Assembly (NCBI GenBank): GCA_013791775.1
Contig: VMTE01000051.1
Coordinates: forward strand, 32,260 to 96,259
Reading direction: 5' to 3'
From: Hyphomonas sp.
Lineage (GTDB): Bacteria; Pseudomonadota; Alphaproteobacteria; Caulobacterales; Hyphomonadaceae
DNA: 64,000 nt
Shown here: piece after piece, positions 8,863-16,347 of the stretch
Layout of the letters: each line of letters opens with the position of its first letter
Position numbering within the stretch: the first letter of the stretch is position 1
Translations under genes and position numbers: made by a program
The notes under the pieces: model-generated
What the model saw: the letters and a program-made list of their open reading frames with translations, nothing else
Told to the model about the DNA's origin: nothing
The model's database searches: none

Positions 8863-10353
8863 ATGTTCGACACCCTGAGCGAACGCCTTGGCAGTATCTT
8901 TGACGGCCTGACCGGGCGCGGCGCGCTGTCCGAAAAGGACGTCAGCGAAGCCTTGCGCGAAATCCGGGTGGCGCTGCTCGAGGCCGACGTCGCCTTGCCG
9001 GTGGTGAAGGACTTCATCGAAACGGTGCGGGCGCGCGCGGTCGGCGAGGAAGTCATCCGCTCGGTTCGCCCGGGCCAGCAGGTCATCAAGATCGTCTATG
9101 ACGCCCTCGTCGAAATGCTCGGCGCGGATGAGGAAGAGTCCCACCTGCGCGTTGATGTTCCGCCGGCCGTCGTGATGATGGCCGGCCTTCAGGGTTCGGG
9201 TAAAACGACGACGACAGGCAAGATCGCCAAGCGCCTTGCCGACCGGGGCAAGAAGCGCGTGCTGCTCGCCTCGCTCGACGTGCGCCGCCCGGCCGCCATG
9301 GAACAGCTGGCAGTCCTTGCCCAGCAGGCCGGCCCGAACGTTTCGTCCCTCCCGATCATCCCCGGCCAGCTGCCTGCGGACATCGCGCGGCGCGCCGTGC
9401 AGGCTGCCAAGATCGGCGGCTACGACGTCCTCTTCCTCGATACGGCGGGCCGCACCTCGATCGACGAGCAGATGATGAGCGAGGCGGCCGAGATTGCCGC
9501 CATTGCCAACCCGTCGGAAGTGCTGCTGGTCGCCGATGCGCTGACCGGTCAGGACGCCGTGGAAACCGCGCGGCGCTTCCATGAGCGCCTGCCGCTGACC
9601 GGACTCGTCCTGACACGGATGGACGGCGACGGACGCGGCGGCGCGGCGCTGTCGATGCGCGCGGTTACCGGCCTGCCGATCAAGTTCCTCGGCGTCGGCG
9701 AAAAGCTGGACGGTCTCGACACCTTCGATGCCAAGCGCATTGCGGGCCGTATTCTCGGGCAAGGCGACATTGTCAGCCTGGTCGAAAAAGCGGCCGAGCA
9801 GATGGACGCCGAAAAAGCCGAGCGCATGGCCGCGAAGCTCAAGAAGGGCGAATTCGACCTCGACGACCTGGCGGAACAATTGCGCCAGATGCAGCGCATG
9901 GGCGGCCTCGGCGGCATCATGGGCATGATGCCGGGCGCACGCAAAGCCAAGGAAGCGATGGCGAATGCCAATCTCGACGACCGGGTTCTGAAGCGCCAGG
10001 AGGCGATCATCCTGTCGATGACGAAAACCGAACGCCGCAAGCCGGCCGTGCTGAACGCTTCGCGCCGCAAACGGATTGCCGCCGGCGCCGGCGTCGATGT
10101 GTCGGACGTCAACAAGCTCCTGAAGATGCATCTCCAGATGGCGACCATGATGAAGAAGATGCGCACCAAGGGCGGCATGAAAAGCATGCTCGGTGCCGCG
10201 CAGGCCGCCGGCCTCTCGCCCGCTGACCTCGCCAAGATGGGCGGCATGGGCGGCGGCGGGGGCCTGCCGGGTCTCGGCGGACCTTCCGCAGGCGGACTAC
10301 CCGGCCTCGGTGGCGGCTCGCTGCCCGGCCTTCCCGGGAGCAAGAAGAAATGA
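8863..10353 (+). CDS. ffh: Signal recognition particle protein Ffh (SRP54)
   Basis: GTPase that binds signal sequences of nascent membrane proteins and delivers ribosomes to FtsY. The N domain (residues 1-90, ALREIRVALLEADVALPVVKDF) is followed by the NG GTPase with P-loop GLQGSGKTTTTGKIAK, the SRP-specific SLDVRRPAAMEQL, DTAGR, TRMDGDGRGGA and the closing loop GVGEKLDGL. The M domain (about residue 330 on) has the Met-rich RQMQRMGGLGGIMGMMPG finger and the SRP-RNA-binding basic helix ASRRKRIAAGAG. A Gly/Pro/Leu-rich tail closes the 496-aa protein. It overlaps chorismate mutase by 4 bases (ATGA), and starts the ffh-to-rpsP operon. Confidence 0.98.
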   Translation: MFDTLSERLGSIFDGLTGRGALSEKDVSEALREIRVALLEADVALPVVKDFIETVRARAVGEEVIRSVRPGQQVIKIVYDALVEMLGADEEESHLRVDVPPAVVMMAGLQGSGKTTTTGKIAKRLADRGKKRVLLASLDVRRPAAMEQLAVLAQQAGPNVSSLPIIPGQLPADIARRAVQAAKIGGYDVLFLDTAGRTSIDEQMMSEAAEIAAIANPSEVLLVADALTGQDAVETARRFHERLPLTGLVLTRMDGDGRGGAALSMRAVTGLPIKFLGVGEKLDGLDTFDAKRIAGRILGQGDIVSLVEKAAEQMDAEKAERMAAKLKKGEFDLDDLAEQLRQMQRMGGLGGIMGMMPGARKAKEAMANANLDDRVLKRQEAIILSMTKTERRKPAVLNASRRKRIAAGAGVDVSDVNKLLKMHLQMATMMKKMRTKGGMKSMLGAAQAAGLSPADLAKMGGMGGGGGLPGLGGPSAGGLPGLGGGSLPGLPGSKKK

Positions 10354-10661
10354 CCCACCCCGACCAGACCCTCGCCCTGTTCCAGCTGAACCAGCTTCGC
10401 TCGTCCATCGACAACATGGACTCGATCCTGATCCACACGCTGGCCGAACGCTTCAAGCTGACCCAGGAAGTCGGCAAGCTGAAGGCGCTGCACGATATGC
10501 CGCCGGCGGACAAATCCCGCGAGTCCGAGCAGATTGACCGCCTCAAGCGCCTCGCCAACGAGTCCGGCCTCGATCCGGCTTTCGCCGAGAAAATCATCGC
10601 CTTCATCGTGGCGGAAGTGATCCGCCACCATGAACAGATCCGTGGCCGTGAGGCCGAATAG
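10350..10661 (+). CDS. Monofunctional AroQ-type chorismate mutase
   Basis: Converts chorismate to prephenate for phenylalanine and tyrosine synthesis. The 103-aa all-helical protein has the AroQ pattern LNQLRSSIDNMDSILIHTLAERFKLTQEVGKLKA at residues 10-43, with the first active-site Arg and the LAERF-K segment, and the second helix set DKSRESEQIDRLKRLANESGLD with R-x3-R and the E-Q pair. Placement between ffh and rpsP with a 4-base overlap on ffh is a common alphaproteobacterial arrangement. Confidence 0.92.
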   Translation: MTHPDQTLALFQLNQLRSSIDNMDSILIHTLAERFKLTQEVGKLKALHDMPPADKSRESEQIDRLKRLANESGLDPAFAEKIIAFIVAEVIRHHEQIRGREAE

Positions 10662-10701
10662 ACCAAGAACCCCGAGAGACAAGACTTAACAGGAGATCCC
10701 C

Positions 10702-11103
10702 ATGTCACTCAAAATCAGGCTCGCCCGCGGCGGGTCCAAGAAACGCCCCTTCTACTCGATCGTCGTGGCCGATGCGCGCGCCCCGCGTGACGGCCGCTTC
10801 ATCGAGAAGATCGGCACCTATGATCCGCGCCTCGCGAAAGATTCCGCCGAGCGCGTGAAGGTCGATGCGGTCAAGGCTGCCGACTGGATCAAGAAGGGCG
10901 CCCAGCCGACAGAGCGCGTGCTGCGCTTCCTCTCGAAAGTCGAAGTGGACGGCAAACCTGTGGCGACGTTCACCAACGGCAACAACCCGAAAAAGGGCGA
11001 ACCCGGCAAGAAAGCCCAGGAACGTGCCAAGGAGCGCGCCGGCAAGGCCGCCGCGAAGGCCGCCGCTGCCGCTGCGCCGGTTGAGGCCGCCGAAGCCGAA
11101 TAG
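10702..11103 (+). CDS. rpsP: 30S ribosomal protein S16
   Basis: Small-subunit assembly protein. The family opening is clear: [41 protein letters not shown], then RVLRFLSK. The first 80 residues are canonical; residues 85-133 are a Lys/Ala/Glu-rich tail ([20 protein letters not shown]) as found in many alphaproteobacterial S16 proteins. AGGAGA precedes the ATG. The operon normally continues into rimM, but here a terminator and two crystallin-type genes intervene. Confidence 0.98.
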   Translation: MSLKIRLARGGSKKRPFYSIVVADARAPRDGRFIEKIGTYDPRLAKDSAERVKVDAVKAADWIKKGAQPTERVLRFLSKVEVDGKPVATFTNGNNPKKGEPGKKAQERAKERAGKAAAKAAAAAAPVEAAEAE

Positions 11104-11136
11104 GCTGATCGCCGGCAGGCGCGCAGTTCACCAGAA

Positions 11137-11165
11137 GGTCGGCGTCCCCTGGGCGCCGGCCTTTT
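11137..11165 (+). terminator. Rho-independent terminator after rpsP
   Basis: Stem GGTCGGCG (11137-11144) with CGCCGGCC (11154-11161), one G-T pair, 9-nt loop and TTTT at 11162-11165. It separates rpsP from the inserted crystallin-type genes. Confidence 0.85.
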
Positions 11166-11255
11166 GTATTTGGGCGGTGCGTTCGTGCGGGACGGGAACG
11201 GAACACGGCCTGGGGCGTTAATACCGTATCGACCCCTCAAACGGAGATTCTGCCC

Positions 11256-11921
11256 GTGATCCGCCCCTCCAAATTGCTCGCAGGCGCCGCCTGCATCGCC
11301 GCTCTCGTCATTCCCGCCTGTGTCTCCGGCGGCTACGGACCAGGCTACGGCGGAATCGAGCGCAGCGAGGTGGTGGTGCACGAGGGCGAAAACTATTCCG
11401 GCACCGCGCAGTCATTCGACGGGGCGGTGCCGGATTTCGTGGAGTACCGCCTGAATGATGCGATCTCCTCGATCCGGATCAATTCCGGCAGTTGGGAAGT
11501 CTGCACGGATGCCAATTTCCGTGGGCGGTGCGAAGTGCTGACGTCCAGCACGCCCAGCCTCCGGGCCCTGCAAATGAACAACAACATTTCATCCATGCGT
11601 CCGGTGGACGGTTACGGCTATCCGCCCGGACAGGCCGGTCCCGGCTATGGCAGCCTCACCTTGTTTTCGCAGACTGGACTTCGCGGTGACGCGCTGACCG
11701 TGAACCGGGACGAGCCGAACCTGTCGCGGGCCGGCTTCAACGACCGCGCGCGCAGCGTCGATGTGCGCTCGGGCGTGTGGGCAGTCTGCGCGGACGGCAA
11801 TTATCTAGGCCGGTGCGTCACGCTCGACCGGCCGGTGAGTGATCTCAGGGATGCCGGGCTTTCGGGCAGCATCTCCTCGGTCCGCCTCCTGCCGGATAAC
11901 CGGCATCGCCGCGGGTACTGA
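11256..11921 (+). CDS. Lipoprotein with two beta/gamma-crystallin-type domains
   Basis: 221 aa. A lipoprotein signal ends in LVIPAC-V at residues 17-23. Two Greek-key units follow, about residues 40-105 and 130-210; the second has the family-like sequence F-N-D-R-A-R-S-V-D-V with GVWAVCADGNYLGRC, in which aromatic/Gly residues and a Cys pair recur. Beta/gamma-crystallin domains in bacteria often bind calcium and lend stability to exported proteins; no clear N/D-N/D-x-x-S/T-S calcium site is seen, so binding is uncertain. It is followed by a paralogue (12012) and, after rimM, by a third (13547). It lies in the gap between rpsP and rimM. Confidence 0.75.
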   Translation: MIRPSKLLAGAACIAALVIPACVSGGYGPGYGGIERSEVVVHEGENYSGTAQSFDGAVPDFVEYRLNDAISSIRINSGSWEVCTDANFRGRCEVLTSSTPSLRALQMNNNISSMRPVDGYGYPPGQAGPGYGSLTLFSQTGLRGDALTVNRDEPNLSRAGFNDRARSVDVRSGVWAVCADGNYLGRCVTLDRPVSDLRDAGLSGSISSVRLLPDNRHRRGY

Positions 11922-12011
11922 TCCGCCGGGCTGAACGGCGGCCAACAAGCTCCGCATTGTCCGTTCAGGTGGGCTGCGGCAGAAATGTCTCTGTTTTCTG
12001 GAGACTGTGCC

Positions 12012-12896
12012 ATGCCCCGTGATATTCTCGCCCAATCGCTTCTCGCCGCCGCCTTCCTGGTGATGGCGGCCGCGCCCGGGGCGCAGGCCCAGAAGGATGA
12101 GGTGGAAGCCTTCCGGCGCGGCCCGCCGCCGGCGAACGGTCCGGCCGAGATCACCCTCTTTGCCGATACCGGCCTGCGCGGCGCGTCGGTCACGCTGACG
12201 GGCGACCAGACGAGTTTCAGCCGGCTCCGCTTCAACGACACGGCGCGCAGCGTCGAGGTCAAGGGCGGCGTCTGGCTCCTGTGCTCGGACAGCAACCTGA
12301 AGGGCCGCTGCGAATACGTTGACCGCACGGTGCGCAATCTCGGGGAGATCGGCCTGTCGGGCAATATCTCGTCGGCCCAGGTCACCGCCTATGACCGTGG
12401 CCCGCGCAGCTATGACATCGCCTTCTTCGCCAACCGGGATTTCCGCGGACCCTTCCTCGGCTTCGATGAAGGTGAGGCGCGCCTCAGCCAGTTCCGCTTC
12501 AACGACACGGCCGGCTCGGTCCTGATCACGCGCGGCACCTGGCTGGTCTGCGCCGACAACGACTATCGCGGCACTTGCGAACTCCTGGATGCGTCGGTCA
12601 GTGATCTGGGCGCCATCACCCTGAATGATGCGATCTCGTCGTTCCGCCGGTATGATGAGCGCCGCGAGGGGCCGTGGCGCCGGCCGGTACCGGACCCCTT
12701 CTATCCACCCGGCCCGGGCGGCGGAGCAGGGGGCTTCGAGGGCGAACAGTCGGTGTTCTTCCCGGCGCCGACCTATCGCGGGGCCCGCATTTCCAACCGC
12801 GACGGCGCAGCAACCCGGTTTTGCCAGGACAACGGTTTTGACGAGGCCGCATATAAAGCACCGGGGCCTGTTCTCTCGGACGTGGTCTGCCGCTAG
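12012..12896 (+). CDS. Secreted protein with tandem beta/gamma-crystallin-type domains
   Basis: 294 aa with a signal peptide cleaved after AQA (about residue 26). Two full Greek-key units share the repeated sequence FNDTARSVEVKGGVWLLC and FNDTAGSVLITRGTWLVC, each ending in a DLG...ISS(A/F) strand. A third partial unit with a Pro/Gly linker (DPFYPPGPGGGAGG) closes the protein: FFPAPTYRGARIS with two cysteines. The start at 12012 follows TGGAGA at a proper distance; an ATG 9 codons upstream would spoil the signal peptide. It ends 9 bases before rimM and is in the same direction, so it may be co-transcribed with it. Confidence 0.75.
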   Translation: MPRDILAQSLLAAAFLVMAAAPGAQAQKDEVEAFRRGPPPANGPAEITLFADTGLRGASVTLTGDQTSFSRLRFNDTARSVEVKGGVWLLCSDSNLKGRCEYVDRTVRNLGEIGLSGNISSAQVTAYDRGPRSYDIAFFANRDFRGPFLGFDEGEARLSQFRFNDTAGSVLITRGTWLVCADNDYRGTCELLDASVSDLGAITLNDAISSFRRYDERREGPWRRPVPDPFYPPGPGGGAGGFEGEQSVFFPAPTYRGARISNRDGAATRFCQDNGFDEAAYKAPGPVLSDVVCR

Positions 12897-12905
12897 AAGC
12901 GGCGC

Positions 12906-13466
12906 ATGGCAGCCAAAACCCCTGACAGACTGATTGCTGTGGGCGTCCTGAGGGGCGCCCATGGTGTTCGCGGCGAAGTCCGCGTGAAGAGCCTCACAGC
13001 CGATCCGGAGGCCCTGTTCGGCTATGGACCGCTGACGGATGAACACGGCGCCGTCGTGCTCACGCCGAAATCCGCCCGGCCGGGCAAGGACCATTTCATC
13101 GTCCGGCCAAAGGAGATGAAGCAGAAGGAAGAATGGGACGCCCTGCGCGGCCGCCTGCTGCATGTGCCGCGCGCCCGTCTTCCCGAGGCCGGGGACGATG
13201 AGTTCTACATCGAGGATCTCGCCGGGCTGGACGTGTTCACCGGCGGCGATGCGCCGGCCGGGCGCGTGCGCTCGGTCCAGAATTTCGGGTCCGGCGATCT
13301 GCTCGAAGTCGAGGTGACCGGCCTTCCGGCAACCGTGTTCGTGCCGTTCACCCGCGCCGATGTGCCCGTCATCGACATGGCCGCGCGCCGCGTGATGATC
13401 CCGGACCTGGCGGTCTGGAGCGAGCCGGGAAGTGATGACCCGGCCGGAGACGAGTGCAGCCAATAG
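12906..13466 (+). CDS. rimM: 16S rRNA processing protein RimM
   Basis: Assembly factor that binds S19 and helps mature the 30S head. Two-domain layout visible: the N-terminal barrel GVLRGAHGVRGEVRVKSLT (residues 13-31, with the conserved GxxGxxGEVxV) and the C-terminal PRC-barrel DEFYIEDLAGLDVF, with LLEVE...VFVPF and the VMIPDL end near residue 165. 186 aa is typical. It is separated from rpsP by two crystallin-type genes instead of following it directly. Confidence 0.95.
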   Translation: MAAKTPDRLIAVGVLRGAHGVRGEVRVKSLTADPEALFGYGPLTDEHGAVVLTPKSARPGKDHFIVRPKEMKQKEEWDALRGRLLHVPRARLPEAGDDEFYIEDLAGLDVFTGGDAPAGRVRSVQNFGSGDLLEVEVTGLPATVFVPFTRADVPVIDMAARRVMIPDLAVWSEPGSDDPAGDECSQ

Positions 13467-13546
13467 CCGTGTTTCGGCGCCGCATGTTGCGCGGGGTTCA
13501 TATCCCGCATGTCATTCTGCAGGTGTAATGGACGAAAGGAGTCCGC

Positions 13547-14938
13547 ATGCGCCGCTTATCCTTGCGCACCGTCATCGCCTTGACGGTTCCTGCCTTCTTC
13601 ACCGCGCCGTCTGCGCTTGCGCAGTACGCTGCAGACTATGGCCGCGGCGGCGAGGACGTACCGGCCGCCATCGCGCTGTTCAGTGACGAGAACTATTACG
13701 GCGATGTCCGGGATGTGTACGATCCCTTCAACAAGCTGAGCGATCTCGGCTTCAATGACCGCCCGCGCTCCGTTGCCGTCTTTGCCGGTCAGTGGGAGCT
13801 GTGCGAGCACAAGGACTTCACCGGGCGCTGCGTGTTCATCCGCGAGGATGTCAGCGACCTCGGCTGGTTCGGTCTGGCGGGACGCGTATCGTCCGCCCGC
13901 CCGGTTTACGAATACACCGAGGCCCAGCACGGCCTCATGTTCACCCGCGACAAGTATGGCTACATCCGGTACGCCGACAACGAAATCTACGGATACGACA
14001 CCTGGACCAATGGCTATGCCAGCTCCTGGGGGATCAGCGTCTCCCACTACGGTTCTTCGCCCGACTATTACCGCTACGGTTATTACAGCCCGACCTGGGG
14101 CTACGACCCCTATGGTTTTGCGTGGAGCCCGCGCGGCAGGATCCGGTACACCACCAGCTATCGCTGGCATCCGCGTCCGTCCGTGATCAACCCCTACTGG
14201 AGCGGTTGGGACTATCGCCGGTCGGACTGGCGGCACGGTCACTGGAGCTGGCGTGACGGCCGGCGCGGTGGCGACGACTGGCGCGATGGCCGTGGCGGAG
14301 ACGGTCGCGACGGACGGGATGGCCGCGATGGTCGCGGCGGCGACAGACGCCCCGGTGACACCGGCGGTGGCCGTGACGGACGTGATGATCGTCCGGGCCG
14401 GGACGTTCCGGGTGACCGTTGGGGCCCGGGCGCCGGCGGTTCGGGTACGGTCACGCTTGATCCGCGCCCCGGGCGCGGCGGCGACGGCCGGCGCGGCACG
14501 GGCAGCTTGACCAGTCCCATCCCGTCAGATCCGGGTTCGGGTCGCGGCCGGGGCGGGGTCTTGCCCGGCGCAGGTTCGGGACCAGCCCTCGTGACGCCGC
14601 CCGCCGATCCCCGGCCGGGCCGGGGTGGGCGCGGCGGTGAACCGGTCGGCCTGCTCGGTGGTCCGTCCCCGGAGGTTTCCGGCCCGCGCGGCGCTGGCGG
14701 AGATGGCTGGCGCGGCGGCGGCCGGGGCGGCGACGGTGATCGCCGCATCGGACGCTCGGGTGACGGCATTTCCAGCGGAGACGGCGGGCGGCGGGCCTCG
14801 CCGGCTGCGGCTTCTCCTCCTCCGCCACCACCGCCTCCGGCAGAAGCGCCGCAGGAGACGCGCCGGGACGTCAACCGGGATGCCGCGCCGCGAGACAGCG
14901 GCAAGGGCGGGTTCCGCCGCCGTAACGGCGATGACTAG
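13547..14938 (+). CDS. Secreted crystallin-domain protein with Arg/Gly/Asp-rich low-complexity tail
   Basis: 463 aa. A signal peptide ends in ALA-QY near residue 25. One beta/gamma-crystallin-type unit (residues 42-122) has FNDRPRSVAVFAGQWELC and GRCVFIREDVSDLG, matching the two upstream paralogues. Residues 125-230 are Tyr/Trp/Ser-rich (SPDYYRYGYYSPTWGYDPYG). From about 235 on, the chain is low-complexity: RDGR/RGGD repeats, then Gly/Pro-rich stretches with PRPGRGG repeats, a PPPPPP run near 425 and a basic C-terminus. The tail is probably disordered and may bind acidic polymers or the cell surface; that is inference. The ATG has AAAGGAG 6 bases upstream. Confidence 0.7.
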   Translation: MRRLSLRTVIALTVPAFFTAPSALAQYAADYGRGGEDVPAAIALFSDENYYGDVRDVYDPFNKLSDLGFNDRPRSVAVFAGQWELCEHKDFTGRCVFIREDVSDLGWFGLAGRVSSARPVYEYTEAQHGLMFTRDKYGYIRYADNEIYGYDTWTNGYASSWGISVSHYGSSPDYYRYGYYSPTWGYDPYGFAWSPRGRIRYTTSYRWHPRPSVINPYWSGWDYRRSDWRHGHWSWRDGRRGGDDWRDGRGGDGRDGRDGRDGRGGDRRPGDTGGGRDGRDDRPGRDVPGDRWGPGAGGSGTVTLDPRPGRGGDGRRGTGSLTSPIPSDPGSGRGRGGVLPGAGSGPALVTPPADPRPGRGGRGGEPVGLLGGPSPEVSGPRGAGGDGWRGGGRGGDGDRRIGRSGDGISSGDGGRRASPAAASPPPPPPPPAEAPQETRRDVNRDAAPRDSGKGGFRRRNGDD

Positions 14939-14958
14939 ATTGCCCTGATTGAACCAGG

Positions 14959-15708
14959 TTAGCCGCCGCGTGGATCGTTCCACTCGGCGGCGACGCCGTA
15001 TCCGCCCCGGCGGACCAGCCAGAACATACCGATCAGGTCAAAGATGCCGGCGCCGAGCCGTCCGAGGAATCCATACTTGGACTGACCGGCCAGGCGCGGC
15101 CGGTCGTTCACGCGTTCTTCGCGCACGTCCCAGCCCGCACGTTTGACCAGCGCCGGCAGGAAACGGTGCATCGACGCAAAGAAGGGCAGGTCGCGAAACG
15201 CCGCCGTGCGGATCAGTTTCCAGCCGCAGCCCGTATCGGTGGCATCGTCCTGCAGCACGAACCGGCGCACCCCGTTGGCGACGCGCGATTGCACCCATTT
15301 GAATCCGGAATCGTTGCGGCTGCTCCGCTTGCCGGCGATGATGCCGAGGCGCGGCGGCGCGCCGGGCGCGATCTGCTCCTTCCAGACACGCGCCGTGTCC
15401 GCCGGATCGTTCTGGCCGTCCCCGTCGAGCAGCTGGACCCAGGTGCCGCGCACGGACTTGAGGCCGGTGAACAGCGCCGCCGATTTGCCGCGCCGCGCCA
15501 CATGCGTCAGCACCCGGACCGTGCCCGGATGCTTCGCCTGCGCTTCGGCCAGCTCGGTGCCTGTGGCATCGCCCGAGCAGTCGTTCACGCAGATGATCTC
15601 GAAATCGATGCCCGCCAGCGCAGCCTGCACCTCGTCGATCACGGGGTGCACGTTGCCCGCTTCATTGAAGAAGGGGATCAGAACGGAAAGGGCAGGGGCG
15701 TCGGTCAT
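14959..15708 (-). CDS. GT2-family glycosyltransferase (dolichyl-phosphate-mannose synthase-like)
   Basis: GT-A inverting glycosyltransferase. Seen: LSVLIPFFNEAGNVHPVIDEV at the N-terminus, the IICVNDCSGDAT donor loop, LLDGDGQNDPAD with the metal-binding DxD (the DGD at about residue 96) and GCGWKLIRTAAF in the acceptor side. This is the pattern of DPM1/undecaprenyl-phosphate transferases, which load a sugar on a polyprenyl lipid carrier. There is one short hydrophobic stretch near the C-terminus (GAGIFDLIGMFWLV) that could lie on the membrane. 249 aa. Confidence 0.88.
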   Translation of the reverse strand: MTDAPALSVLIPFFNEAGNVHPVIDEVQAALAGIDFEIICVNDCSGDATGTELAEAQAKHPGTVRVLTHVARRGKSAALFTGLKSVRGTWVQLLDGDGQNDPADTARVWKEQIAPGAPPRLGIIAGKRSSRNDSGFKWVQSRVANGVRRFVLQDDATDTGCGWKLIRTAAFRDLPFFASMHRFLPALVKRAGWDVREERVNDRPRLAGQSKYGFLGRLGAGIFDLIGMFWLVRRGGYGVAAEWNDPRGG

Positions 15709-15759
15709 GCGCCTCCTGCCTAGTCCAGCCCGGGCCGGAATCCAATCGGTGCGGCGAAA

Positions 15760-16197
15760 TCAGCCCGCAAAGACCTGCTGGCCGGCATGCCGGGCGAGCT
15801 CGGCGTGCAGCACGGCCGGGCTTTCGACCGGGCGGCGCTGAAGACCGGACAGGGCGAACGGCGCGTCGTAGCCATAGGTTTCGGTCCACACGCTGTCGAG
15901 ACGGGCCTTGGTCAGCGCGCCGGTATAGGCGACTTCCTTGACGCGGGTGGCCTCCGCGCGGCGGCCGGTGCCTGGCAGGTAGATCGTGCCGTTGGAGAAA
16001 TCGACGGCGAAAGCGATCACGCCGGGCACCAGGAACAGCAGCAGGCCGATACCATCGAGAATGGCGACCGTGGTGTCGATCTTGCCGTCGATCTGTCCTT
16101 TTCGCTCGGGATACATGATCGTGCCGCAGGCGCTGAGCGAGACGGCGGCGAGGGTGAGGCCGGTACCGGCCAGAAGTTGACGGCGGGACGGGGTCAT
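15760..16197 (-). CDS. Tat-type lipoprotein of unknown function
   Basis: 145 aa. The signal starts SRRQLLAGTGLTLAA, a twin-arginine-like pattern, and closes with a lipobox LSAC at residues 21-24. The mature part has a hydrophobic segment (GIGLLLFLVPGVIAFAVDF, residues 48-66), then NGTIYLP, an arrangement seen in small lipoproteins annotated with YceK/YidQ-like names; I cannot assign a role. The C-terminal half is Ala/Arg-rich. It is convergently placed with nothing overlapping, downstream of the antiporter's divergent promoter region. Confidence 0.7.
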   Translation of the reverse strand: MTPSRRQLLAGTGLTLAAVSLSACGTIMYPERKGQIDGKIDTTVAILDGIGLLLFLVPGVIAFAVDFSNGTIYLPGTGRRAEATRVKEVAYTGALTKARLDSVWTETYGYDAPFALSGLQRRPVESPAVLHAELARHAGQQVFAG

Positions 16198-16347
16198 GGG
16201 GGGGCTCCTGTTGCAATGTGCCTTGTATATGCGCCTGAATCTTCAGAAACCCTAACCGGTTGATGTCCGGCTTGGCGCGGTACCTGCCGCCCCATTTGCG
16301 CCTGCGGGCGGGGCCTGTAAGGTTTGCGGGCGAGACAGGAGACCGTC

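Noticed and set aside
14270-14420. Possible CRISPR-like or tandem DNA repeat
   Set aside because: The repeats code for RDG/RGG residues in a secreted protein and have irregular spacing with no unique spacers.
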